Source: Methanobacterium_D oryzae
GTDB taxonomy: Archaea > Methanobacteriota > Methanobacteria > Methanobacteriales > Methanobacteriaceae
Direction: 5' to 3'
DNA: 64,000 nt
Assembly: GCF_050433505.1 (NCBI RefSeq)
Contig: NZ_JBNPXC010000002.1
Span: 1 to 64,000 of the forward strand
The notes under the pieces were generated by a model. That model had not been told where the DNA came from. It saw nothing but the letters and a program-made list of their open reading frames with translations, and searched no databases. Made by a program: the position numbers and the translations under genes. The first letter of the stretch is position 1; every line of letters starts with the position of its first letter. This document shows positions 1 to 8,565 of the stretch, one piece after another.

Positions 1-357
1 TTTACTATGGGAACCTCATGACGTCGCCGGCCATTTCACACTCACATTTAAGATAAGCTATTAATTTTTATTGTTTTTATAATAATTCCACAAAAATCAA
101 CCATACAGGGATCTTAATATAAATTATCAAAAAAGTTATCTTTATAATTTACATATCTATTATTGTCATATCATTATTTGACTGATGCCTACGGTCCTTT
201 TATGAGGTTGGCTTTGCCTTCTATGATTAGAAGAAACCCAGCATTGGACAGACTGCCTGCTTCGAGGGTTGCTCGGGGAGGAAAGGGTGAACTACCTGTG
301 AACCAGTGAGTTAGTATGCAGGCAAAATTATTTTTATCTAAACTTAACTAATTTTAT
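1..357. other. GC-rich structured island without a supported gene
   Basis: No convincing gene. Two stretches (about 1-45 and 185-325) are much richer in G+C than their surroundings. The second can fold: CTTCTA/TAGAAG (218-223 with 228-233), CGAG/CTCG (263-266 with 272-275) and a closing stem TGCCTGC/GCAGGCA (254-260 with 318-324). A short open frame on the plus strand reads MRLALPSMIRRNP and ends in LPVNQ at the stop near 307-309. It may be a structured RNA or the decayed 3' end of an IS200/IS605-type element, but I recognise neither with certainty. Confidence 0.3.
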
Positions 358-2055
358 TTATATGTCATTTGAATCTAAATTAAAAATATACTTGTTATTT
401 TTAGGTCGTTTATCTTTTATATCAGAATAATATAATTTAAGACATTTATCAAGGTTTATCGTTTTTATTTTTGTTTGAGAGTTTAATTCTTTAAAGTATT
501 CTGATTTGTCATTTACAACCCATATTACTTTTTCAGTTGATTTATTAACTGGTATTTCAAAAATTTTTGAGTTACTCCAATAATTTGTATGGTTAATTCC
601 ATGCCAGGGATTCATAATATAGTTTTCACGTTGAATAAGGTAGTAAGTGTCATATTCAGGGAAATAGTACATAGCTTTTCTCCAGCTAAAACCTTCATTT
701 ACTCTACTAATATCTCCAATAACTAAAATTGTGTTGTTTGGATTAGAATTAGGTACTTTTTTAATGGCATTTATATATATTCCAGTTACTTCGTCATTTG
801 TTTTTATTTTTTGGTTAGTATACATAAAACCTATATCAAGTCCCCATAATAGTTTTTCATTATTAGTCATTCCATAGAATGGTGTTTCCCAAACATTTTC
901 TTCATTATAATTGTAAGGAGACAGGAAATAGGCACTATTAACTACAATAAATAAGGATAATATAATAAGTAGTATTTTAAATGAAGATAAATCTTTAAAT
1001 TTTAAACTTATAGAAAATTCTTGAAAAATATAACCTAAAATAATTGAAACTGCAGGTAAGTAAGATAGCATATATCCCGGCTTAGGTAAATGGACTAATA
1101 AGTAAAATAGTGAAGATGGAATTATCCATAACGCTAAAAAGATTCCATCCATTGTTTTAATTGCTTTTTTTAACTGTATAATATTTTGAGGATGATTTAA
1201 TTTAATAAACCATAATAAAATGAAAAGCCCATAAAAGCTTAATACCAAGCTTATCCATGAAAAAAATGCTCCCAAGTTTGATAATTGGTTAAAAATCCCA
1301 GAACCGTAAATTATTGAACTTCTTGGAATGCACATTTGAAAAAGGAAATTAGATGCTTGTGAATATTGTTCATATCCTCCTGCAAATATTATGGATGGAA
1401 TAAACCAGATTAAAACAGATGGAATTAAAACTCCAAAACCTTTTAATATTCTATTAAAATCCCTTTTTGAATAAAATAAACAAAATAACCATAATGGAAA
1501 CATTAATATAACTAAATCTTGTCTGAAGCCTCCAGATAATCCTAAAGCTAATGTTGCAAGATAAAAATATTTTTCATTACCTCTAAGAACTTGATATAAC
1601 AAATAGGCAATTAGGGTAGCAAAAAAAGCTTCACTGGTGTAAATTGTTGCAATTTCATTGTAAAACCAGAATAATGGATTAAAAATAAGTAGTATAGAAG
1701 CAATAATTGCTATTTCTCTTGAAAGCATTTTTTTAGCTAGAAAATAGATTAAAACGACTGTTGAAATACTAAATAGGAGGGTAATGAATAGTATGGTGGT
1801 GTTTGTATCATTAAATAATGTGTTTAAAAGTCTTCCTAATCCAACAAAGAATATATAACCTGGAGGATGTGGTTGATGGTGTATAACATCATATTTTTCA
1901 AATCCAAGGGCATAATTAACAGAATCCCATTCGTATAAATATTTACCTAAAAAAGGTATTCTTGTTATCAATAAAATTGTACTTAGAACTGATAAAATTA
2001 CAACATCTATTTTACTGGAATTGACTGAATATAAATATTTGAATTTATCTAGCAT
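358..2055 (-). CDS. GT-C type membrane glycosyltransferase (PMT/ArnT-like)
   Basis: A 565-residue multi-pass membrane protein with roughly ten hydrophobic segments in the first 370 residues and a C-terminal soluble part of about 190 residues. The first extracytoplasmic loop carries an acidic motif (EWDSVNYALG, about residues 43-52) followed by QPHPPGY, the layout of GT-C enzymes that use lipid-phosphate sugars. The family transfers sugar from polyprenyl donors to glycans or proteins outside the membrane. The neighbouring gene is also a glycosyltransferase, so a role in surface glycan or N-glycan assembly is likely. The exact substrate cannot be read from the sequence. Confidence 0.7.
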   Translation of the reverse strand: MLDKFKYLYSVNSSKIDVVILSVLSTILLITRIPFLGKYLYEWDSVNYALGFEKYDVIHHQPHPPGYIFFVGLGRLLNTLFNDTNTTILFITLLFSISTVVLIYFLAKKMLSREIAIIASILLIFNPLFWFYNEIATIYTSEAFFATLIAYLLYQVLRGNEKYFYLATLALGLSGGFRQDLVILMFPLWLFCLFYSKRDFNRILKGFGVLIPSVLIWFIPSIIFAGGYEQYSQASNFLFQMCIPRSSIIYGSGIFNQLSNLGAFFSWISLVLSFYGLFILLWFIKLNHPQNIIQLKKAIKTMDGIFLALWIIPSSLFYLLVHLPKPGYMLSYLPAVSIILGYIFQEFSISLKFKDLSSFKILLIILSLFIVVNSAYFLSPYNYNEENVWETPFYGMTNNEKLLWGLDIGFMYTNQKIKTNDEVTGIYINAIKKVPNSNPNNTILVIGDISRVNEGFSWRKAMYYFPEYDTYYLIQRENYIMNPWHGINHTNYWSNSKIFEIPVNKSTEKVIWVVNDKSEYFKELNSQTKIKTINLDKCLKLYYSDIKDKRPKNNKYIFNLDSNDI

Positions 2056-2075
2056 CTAAATACTCCTAAATGGGA

Positions 2076-2132
2076 ATATTCTTTCTGTTAATCAAAATAC
2101 TGTTCTATGCCCAGATAACAGAAGGAGAATAT
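2076..2132. promoter_or_regulatory. Imperfect inverted repeat before the GT-C gene
   Basis: Arms ATATTCTTTCTGTTA (2076-2090) and TAACAGAAGGAGAATAT (2116-2132) are complementary apart from a two-base bulge. On the minus strand a TATA-like TTTATAAATATATT lies just upstream (about 2137-2155), so the repeat falls at or just after the predicted transcription start. It could be an operator or a leader hairpin. The 307-base gap 2056-2362 shows nothing else I can name. Confidence 0.4.
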
Positions 2133-2362
2133 CATATAATATATTTATAAATTCTGCTTCTTAATTGTTAGTATTTTTTTTAAATATTTTATGATTTATC
2201 TAAAAAAAATAGTTTTTGATAGTTAGATTACTTGAAATCAAATAATCATAAATAAAAAAAATTTTTGAAGCCATATTAAAATTTTTATATGTAACTAATT
2301 AGTTAAAAGAGGTATTAGATCACTATAATACTATTTAGTTGTATAAGAGATTGGAATTAATA

Positions 2363-4177
2363 TTAGTCCATTAAAATTTCATTAATTGATGGATAATCAC
2401 TTGAATTGGGGGCAATTTTGTATTTTTTGGAATACTTTTCAATTGAATGGTCTAATGCTTCAAATATCTTTTGATTTCCTTCATATTTATATGAATCAAG
2501 TGATTTCTGGTAAATATCTAGCTTTGATAAAAATTCGTTAATATTTTTTTCTGTAATTTCTTCATGGAATTCTCCATATCCTAATTTTTTGAGATATGTG
2601 GCATTAACTATTTGTTCAAATTGTTTTTTTACAGGAACAGTAAATATTGGCTTCCTAAGATATATTGCTTCGCTTATTAAGGTAAATCCACCGTTGGTTA
2701 TAACAGCCTTACATGATTCAAAGTCTTTGAAGAACTCTTCTTCATTAAACTTCTTGAAACATAGATTTTCATCTGTTTTTTCTTTATTGAAACCATATAT
2801 TACAAATTTCTCATCAATATTTTTAAGTAAGTCTATATCTTGGTTAGAATCGCTTGTTTGATAAACAAGTATTTCTTCACCTTTTTTGGGTTTTAAATTC
2901 AAAATGTCATCCCTAAGCACTGGAGGATATAATGACACATTTTTATGTTTATTGAGAGGACAGAAATAAGTTGTAATTAAATATGTTCTTGGATTTACTA
3001 TAAATGAGCGAATAACTCCTTTAGCAGCAATTTTTTCAATTAAATATTCTTCAGGAACTTCAATATCACATTCGGTGATGACATGTATATTGTCTACACT
3101 TATTAAAGGAATTCTCATTAATTTACTTATAAAACTAGAATATATTTCAAAATCTGATACTATAACATTTGGTTTGAATGCCTTTGCTATATTATATAGT
3201 AATCTGAAATTATCTTTAATATCTCTTGGAAGATGTTTCATTCCTGCAAAGAATGTATCTCTGTATTTTGCGGTGTTTTCTTTGTATACTGTGTTAAATC
3301 CATGTATATAATATACATTATCGAATTTTTTTGAAAGGTAATCGAATGCTCTATCACTTGCAAATATAATTACTTTATTATTTTTCTCAAGTAGATGCTC
3401 TATTATAACTGAACTTCTGATTGCATGTCCCATACCTTCTCCACAAACTGAATAAATAATCCTTTTTTCTTCTGTTTCTGAGTGACCAAAGGTATAATTC
3501 AATTGTTCTGCAGTAATTCTTTTTCCTAAAAAATCGTATATTGTACTTTTTGTATATTTAAGGGAGAGATCTTTAATTCCTTCCTTTTCAAGCCTTCTTG
3601 TAGAAATAAGGAGCTTTGGTTTCCTTAAAACTTTAAAATTACCTATTTTACCAATTTTATAGATATAATCGCTGTCTTCTCCAAAATCAAGAGATTCATC
3701 AAAGCCACCGATTGCATCATGGAGAGATTTTTTAGTTAAAATTCCATAACAACCTGCTCCATGTGGTTTTATAGATTCTACGCTTCTCATAAAAAAATTA
3801 GCAAAATCATGTAATATTTTATCGGTTTTACTATCTCCAATAGGAGTTATTTGAGTTATAGCAATGTCAAGATCATTTTCGATAAATTCTTCCATAGCAG
3901 ATTCAAGATAGCCTTCAGTTAATATGGAATCGGCATCTAAAAATAGTAAATAAGTTCCTTTTGCAACTTTTGCCCCATTATTCCTTCCAACAGCAGGTAA
4001 TCCTCCATCTACAACTTTACAACCGTAAGAAATCGCTATTTCTCTTGTGTTATCTTTGGAGTTAGCATCAGCTACTATAATCTCATAATCAGAGAATGAT
4101 TGACTTTTTATACTATCCAGTAGTTTATGAAGATATTCTTCTTCATTGTAGGTTGGTATTATTATACTAAGCTTCAC
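2363..4177 (-). CDS. Fusion of GT2 glycosyltransferase with MJ1255-like GT28/MurG-type domain
   Basis: 604 residues. Residues 1-220 are a GT2 (GT-A fold) domain: SIIIPTYNEEEYLHKLLDSI at the N terminus, a DxD-type FLDADS near 80 and GFDESLDFGEDSDY near 165. Residues about 235-604 match the MJ1255-type family (GT-B fold, MurG/GT28-like), with YSVCGEGMGHAIRS at the start and a nucleotide-sugar-binding-like TNGGFTLISEAI near 500. Two glycosyl transfer domains in one chain suggest consecutive steps of one cytoplasmic glycan pathway, with the GT-C gene downstream on the same strand. A GTG start is used; no ATG lies in frame just upstream. Substrates are unknown. Confidence 0.75.
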   Translation of the reverse strand: MKLSIIIPTYNEEEYLHKLLDSIKSQSFSDYEIIVADANSKDNTREIAISYGCKVVDGGLPAVGRNNGAKVAKGTYLLFLDADSILTEGYLESAMEEFIENDLDIAITQITPIGDSKTDKILHDFANFFMRSVESIKPHGAGCYGILTKKSLHDAIGGFDESLDFGEDSDYIYKIGKIGNFKVLRKPKLLISTRRLEKEGIKDLSLKYTKSTIYDFLGKRITAEQLNYTFGHSETEEKRIIYSVCGEGMGHAIRSSVIIEHLLEKNNKVIIFASDRAFDYLSKKFDNVYYIHGFNTVYKENTAKYRDTFFAGMKHLPRDIKDNFRLLYNIAKAFKPNVIVSDFEIYSSFISKLMRIPLISVDNIHVITECDIEVPEEYLIEKIAAKGVIRSFIVNPRTYLITTYFCPLNKHKNVSLYPPVLRDDILNLKPKKGEEILVYQTSDSNQDIDLLKNIDEKFVIYGFNKEKTDENLCFKKFNEEEFFKDFESCKAVITNGGFTLISEAIYLRKPIFTVPVKKQFEQIVNATYLKKLGYGEFHEEITEKNINEFLSKLDIYQKSLDSYKYEGNQKIFEALDHSIEKYSKKYKIAPNSSDYPSINEILMD

Positions 4178-4301
4178 AAGCCATCATTTTATTGATTTTC
4201 ACTATTAAAAGTTACTTTTTGATTAATAGTTTATAGATTAGTAATATTTAGTTAGGTTTAAAATAGCATTTTTTATGTTTGAAGTTTCGCTGAAAAATAA
4301 A

Positions 4302-4670
4302 TTAAGGTGGTTGTATCAGCTCAATTTGAACTCCTTGAGGATCCTTTAAAAATGCTATTTTTGTTCCATTAGGTGTATCAATTGGACCTCTTGTGAATTT
4401 CACACCATTATTTTGAAGTTTTCTTGCAGTTTTGTTCATATCTGAAACTTCTAATCCAACCATAAAAAGTCCATTTTGACCCTTCATACTTGGATCTAAG
4501 TTTTCAATACCTTCAGTAAGTTCAAGCATGCTTTCTCCATCTTCTTTTAAGAAAGCGATGGTTAATCCTTTTTCTGGATTGAAACGCCTATTTTCTTTAA
4601 ATCCTAATTTATCTGTATAAAATTTTATAGTTATATTATTACTATTGGTAAAAAATAATATTAAATCTTT
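4302..4670 (-). pseudogene. VOC-fold (glyoxalase/bleomycin-resistance-like) gene lacking a start codon
   Basis: The open frame runs from 4670 to 4302 and reads as a nearly complete VOC domain: TIKFYTDKLGFKENRRFNP near the N terminus, then SMLELTEG, VGLEVSDMNKTARKL, FTRGPIDTPNG and KDPQGVQIELIQPP. The first ATG (4529-4527) would delete the first beta-alpha-beta unit, and no ATG, GTG or TTG lies upstream in frame before the stop at 4673-4671. The reading frame overlaps the end of the upstream zinc-ribbon gene by 10 bases. It is either truncated at its 5' end or uses a non-standard start. The short form from 4529 has a GGAG upstream but only half a domain. Confidence 0.65.
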
Positions 4671-5182
4671 TCAATATATGCGGCTCTAATGAAAGGAATT
4701 GAAATGTTATCATATACCGAGAAACCACTATATTCACCATAAACTTCTAATTCATTTCCTTCTTTAAATGGAATTTTTCCAGAATAAGAAACATCTACAT
4801 ATGGATAATATGTTAAATTAGCAACTTTAAGATAAAAATAGGTTCTACCAGAAGTACCATCGAATGAATCTAATAGTTCACCTTTAACTTTAACTTTCTG
4901 CCAAGGTAATATCTCTAAATCCTCTTGTGGTTTATTTAAATCTATTTCAGCACATGAAGATTTATATGCTGAAATATTTTCATCGGTAACAGCAGGAACA
5001 TATGCAGTATTATCCAATAATCCAATAATGGATATCATGATAACTCCAATTGCTAAAATTGCCACCAAAACTACAAATTTAAATTCCCAGTTAGTTTTAG
5101 TAGAATATAATTTTTCATGACATTTAGTACAAATAACTGCATTATCATCATTTTCAGTTCCACATTTAGAACAAAAAACCAT
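4661..5182 (-). CDS. Zinc-ribbon membrane-anchored protein
   Basis: 173 residues. The N terminus is a zinc ribbon (CSKCGTENDDNAVICTKC, residues 4-21), followed by a single hydrophobic segment (about 35-57). A soluble C-terminal domain of about 110 residues probably lies outside the membrane and includes VKVKGELLDSFDGTSGRTYF, which looks like an OB-type beta domain. This zinc-ribbon plus one-TM layout is common in archaeal proteins of unknown function. The gene lies 11 bases downstream of the MutS2-like gene on the same strand and is probably cotranscribed with it. Confidence 0.65.
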   Translation of the reverse strand: MVFCSKCGTENDDNAVICTKCHEKLYSTKTNWEFKFVVLVAILAIGVIMISIIGLLDNTAYVPAVTDENISAYKSSCAEIDLNKPQEDLEILPWQKVKVKGELLDSFDGTSGRTYFYLKVANLTYYPYVDVSYSGKIPFKEGNELEVYGEYSGFSVYDNISIPFIRAAYIEKI

Positions 5183-5193
5183 TTATTTTTCCC

Positions 5194-7089
5194 CTAAAAT
5201 TTCTCAAGCATCTGCCTATAAATTTCCCTTAATTTTCCATCTGACTTCTCATAAATCATCCGTAGAATCAATTCAGGGGTACTTTTTGCAAGATAGTTCA
5301 TTCTTGGAGTTCTATCAACAATGAGGTTATAATTTTCATCAAGGCCTTTAGCTTCAATTCCATCCACTCTGACTTGGGTGTATTTCATTATTTCTTGTGC
5401 CATGTGGGTTACAATTACTGCATATGAATCAGAATCCTTAAGAAGATCAATAAAGCTTGCAATAATTTTAACTGCAGCTTCAAGTTCAGTGATCGCTTCT
5501 AATTCATCTAATAATGCTAATTTGGTAGTTTCTGTAATTACAACAGGCATGAATGTATTAAGGAATGATTCAAATGCTCCAGCATCAAGGGATCTTTTCT
5601 TTGAGAAGAAATATACTTCATCTACAAGTTTCACCGTAGCTTCATCTGCACGAACTGGAAGTCCCATCTGTGCCATTATTGATATTTGGGCAAGAGTCTC
5701 AAGTAATGTTGTTTTACCACCACTGTTTGCTCCAGTAAGAAGAGCAACATTTTCAGGAATTTGAAGGGAATAATCTATCTTTTGAATATTATTTCCCTTC
5801 TCTAATGCCAAATTAAGGTGTATACCTCCTCTAAAATCAAATTTATTCCCTATTTTAGGTGGACTTAAATTATAATAATGAGCAAAGCATCCAAGTGCAA
5901 ACTCATAATCAAATTCAAGCATTTCTTGAATTTCTGCTTCAGTCCTTTCTTTAAGTCCTGAAAGTCTTGATGCAGCTTTTACCTTTTTATCAAATGCATC
6001 TAAATGCTGTCTTGCAACTTCTTGCTTTTTAACTCTTTCAAGTTCATGTTCATCAATTTCAATTGGATATTTTTGTATGAATGGGTCAAATGAGCATCCT
6101 GTTTTTTCTTTGATCTTTTCTTTTGCTTCTTTTATGACATCATCAAATATGCTTTGGATTTTAGCAGGCATTCCTTCATTCATTAATGCTAAAACTTCTT
6201 CTCCTTTAAGATCAACTTGTTTGATACTTTCTTTAAGTTTATTATCTGCTTCTTTTTTTGCATCTTCAACTGCAGCATCAAAAACGCTTTCATCAACTTT
6301 AGTTGAATGGAGAGAATCAAGAATTTCAATAACTTCTCCAATAACTGATTCGCGCCCTAAAATCTCTTTAATTTTTAATATATTATAGAGAAGATCGTAA
6401 TTAGTGTAATAATATGAAAGAACAGTTTCTGGAATAATTTCATATTCTAATGAGTCACCTGTTACCATGGCAACATTATATGCATCATCAAGTTCTATTT
6501 GTCCAGTAGAAAAGATATATACTACAAATTCATAATCTTCAACATTTTCCACTTCTTCAGCAGTTATAATGGTTGCATATCTATTTAAATCCATATCCAT
6601 AAGCCTATTATAATCTTCCCTTGATTCTACAAGTAATGCTCTTGAAGCATCATATTTTGGTTTATCACGAACTGAAGGATTCACTTTTTTAAGCAAACTA
6701 CTGATTTCATCAATAGGAAGCCTGGATACCGTTTCTTTTGCATTCATTACAAAATCAAGGTTTTCTTGAATTTTTGATCTATCTTTTGTAGGACCAATTA
6801 AAAGGATCCTGTTTTTCCCATATTTTGTATTTGAATATTTAAGAATTCTATCAATTATCTCATCATAAATCTGAATAGCTCTGCCAGTTTTTAAGAATTC
6901 TTCTTTTGGATTACCTAAAGCAGCATTTATTATTTCTATTGCCTTAGCTTGGCTTACACCTTCAATTTTTGAGAGTTTGTCAACTTCATAGTTTCTAATT
7001 GCAGTTTTAAATTTTTCTTCACTGCCAAAACTGTCTATAATTTTTTTTGCTAATTTGTCACCAATACCTTTGATTTTTGTTAGATCCAC
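5194..7089 (-). CDS. MutS2-like DNA-binding ATPase with helix-hairpin-helix N terminus
   Basis: 631 residues. Residues 1-60 contain a helix-hairpin-helix pair (IKGIGDKLAKKIIDSFG, then IEGVSQAKAIEIINAAL). The middle is helical and lever-like. The C terminus from about 430 is a MutS-type ATPase with Walker A GANSGGKTTLLETLAQI near 456, Walker B LALLDELEAITE and a switch-like VIVTHM. It lacks the mismatch-recognition domain I of MutS and the C-terminal Smr nuclease of bacterial MutS2, so it fits the archaeal MutS2-like group, which probably act on branched or recombining DNA. The ATG start at 7089 is followed directly by the HhH. Confidence 0.8.
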   Translation of the reverse strand: MDLTKIKGIGDKLAKKIIDSFGSEEKFKTAIRNYEVDKLSKIEGVSQAKAIEIINAALGNPKEEFLKTGRAIQIYDEIIDRILKYSNTKYGKNRILLIGPTKDRSKIQENLDFVMNAKETVSRLPIDEISSLLKKVNPSVRDKPKYDASRALLVESREDYNRLMDMDLNRYATIITAEEVENVEDYEFVVYIFSTGQIELDDAYNVAMVTGDSLEYEIIPETVLSYYYTNYDLLYNILKIKEILGRESVIGEVIEILDSLHSTKVDESVFDAAVEDAKKEADNKLKESIKQVDLKGEEVLALMNEGMPAKIQSIFDDVIKEAKEKIKEKTGCSFDPFIQKYPIEIDEHELERVKKQEVARQHLDAFDKKVKAASRLSGLKERTEAEIQEMLEFDYEFALGCFAHYYNLSPPKIGNKFDFRGGIHLNLALEKGNNIQKIDYSLQIPENVALLTGANSGGKTTLLETLAQISIMAQMGLPVRADEATVKLVDEVYFFSKKRSLDAGAFESFLNTFMPVVITETTKLALLDELEAITELEAAVKIIASFIDLLKDSDSYAVIVTHMAQEIMKYTQVRVDGIEAKGLDENYNLIVDRTPRMNYLAKSTPELILRMIYEKSDGKLREIYRQMLEKF

Positions 7090-7299
7090 TTTGTATCACC
7101 ATTAAGGCAGTATTATAATAGTATACTTATTTTTATAAATTTATATTTGTTATATTTACAATTATGCTGTCTAAAATTGTTAATATGCAAATCGCACTTT
7201 TTTAGTTTAAATTAAACAGTTATTATTTAATCAAAAATTTTCATTATAATAGTTTTCAATATATAGTATCATTCTGCTTAAATATAGTTTGGTTAGCAT
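7090..7299. other. AT-rich intergenic region, divergent promoters
   Basis: This is the first half of the 436-base gap between the divergently transcribed MutS2-like gene and the TauE gene. TATA-like runs (TTTATAAATTTATATTTG near 7132-7150 and others) are present for both directions. No open frame or RNA could be supported. The second half of the gap is the palindrome array described separately. Confidence 0.4.
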
Positions 7300-7439
7300 G
7301 TGAAAATTAATATTTTCACGGCTGCAAAATTAATGTTTTGCAAGCATGAAAAAAAAACAAAGTTTTTTCGCGGTTGAAAATCAAAGATTTTCAAACATAC
7401 GAAAATTTTTCATTTTCGTGGTTGCGAATAAATTCGCAA
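7300..7439. repeat. Tandem array of six short perfect palindromes
   Basis: Six dyads lie in 140 bp. 1: GTGAAAAT/ATTTTCAC (7300-7319). 2: TGCAAAA/TTTTGCA (7323-7342). 3: GAAAAAA/TTTTTTC (7348-7369). 4: TTGAAAATC/GATTTTCAA (7374-7394). 5: ACGAAAAT/ATTTTCGT (7399-7419). 6: TTGCGAAT/ATTCGCAA (7422-7439). Arms are 7-9 bases with loops of 2-8. The stem sequences differ, but the linkers alternate between a GGTT/GGCT type and an AGCAT/ACAT type. The arms vary while pairing is kept, which points to selection for the hairpins or to a duplication mechanism that makes them. A two-unit relative occurs at 35098-35139. Confidence 0.7.
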
Positions 7440-7525
7440 ACATTTGGAAAGTAACCTTAAATAAAATTGATAGATAATATTCTTAATAAATTGAATTTTT
7501 AAATTAGAAAAATAGGAAAAATTTT

Positions 7526-8335
7526 ATGGAATCTTATATTATTTATATAATAATTCTTTTAATCACTGGTGCAGGAATAGGGTTTATGTCAGGCCTTCTT
7601 GGAGTTGGCGGAGGATTTATCATGGTACCCGTACAGTTCTGGGTTTTAACTTCTATGGGAGTTGATCCTACGATTGCAATTAGAGTTTCTTTAGGTACAA
7701 GTCTTGCAGTGATACTTCCAACAGCATTAAGTGGGGCTTATGGGCATTACCGAAAAAATGCAGTGTTGCTTAAGCCAGCAGCATTTTTAGCTGCTGCAGG
7801 GATATTTGGAGGAATTATTGGGGGAACAATTGCTTCAAACATTCCGGGGAATATTTTAGCAATATTTTTTGGTTTAGCTGCACTTGTAGTTGCCATAAGA
7901 ATGATTATACCTAAAAAAGAGCAGATTAATGAAGAACCGAAAGATGGCACTTTATATTATACTTCAGGGGGCTTATTTGCAGGTTTAATGTCTGGTTTGC
8001 TTGGAGTTGGCGGAGGATTTATAATTGTTCCTTTTATGACAATTATAATGAAATATGACATTCACAAAGCCATTGGAACATCAACATTGGTAATTGTGTT
8101 TATTGCAATTGGTGGTATCCTTTCTTATGTCTTAAATGGTATTGGAGTTAGTGAATTACCTCCATACTCTTTGGGGTATATTAATTTGCTCCAATTAGTT
8201 ATATTAGCTATTACAAGTGTCCCAATGGCGCAATTAGGGGCTAGAGCTGCGCATAAACTTCCTGCAAAACAATTAAATTATATTTTTGTTGTAATGCTTG
8301 TTTATGTTGGTTTAAAAATGAGCGGAATCTTTTAA
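7526..8335 (+). CDS. TauE/SafE family membrane transporter
   Basis: 269 residues with about eight hydrophobic segments arranged as two repeats. Each half begins with the family signature (SGLLGVGGGFIMVP near 21-34; SGLLGVGGGFIIVP near 154-167). TauE/SafE proteins export sulfite, sulfoacetate or related small anions. The substrate here is not evident, although sulfur compounds are plausible in a methanogen. No SD is obvious before the ATG. The gene stands alone between the palindrome array and the sensor kinase on the other strand. Confidence 0.8.
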   Translation: MESYIIYIIILLITGAGIGFMSGLLGVGGGFIMVPVQFWVLTSMGVDPTIAIRVSLGTSLAVILPTALSGAYGHYRKNAVLLKPAAFLAAAGIFGGIIGGTIASNIPGNILAIFFGLAALVVAIRMIIPKKEQINEEPKDGTLYYTSGGLFAGLMSGLLGVGGGFIIVPFMTIIMKYDIHKAIGTSTLVIVFIAIGGILSYVLNGIGVSELPPYSLGYINLLQLVILAITSVPMAQLGARAAHKLPAKQLNYIFVVMLVYVGLKMSGIF

Positions 8336-8565
8336 GAATAATGTGACATGATTATATCAAAGTAACTTTCGAAAATTCCATAACAAATATTTGATAAGAA
8401 TAATATGGGGAATTTCGGAATATTAGTAGCTTTATTTTTGATTTCATGACTTAAAAGATAAACAGGTTTAAAAATAAGTTCATTAGTTTATTTTGTTTTA
8501 AATTGGACTAATCAACGTACTTGGTTTAATACTCTAATTTTAATTAGTTTCTAGTATTCTAAATT

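Noticed and set aside
254..324. tRNA-like cloverleaf
   Set aside because: Acceptor-like 7-bp stem and length fit, but there is no T-loop GTTCRA, no anticodon arm of 5 bp and no D-loop GG.
7300..7439. CRISPR array
   Set aside because: The units differ in stem sequence, spacers are only a few bases long and no cas genes are near.
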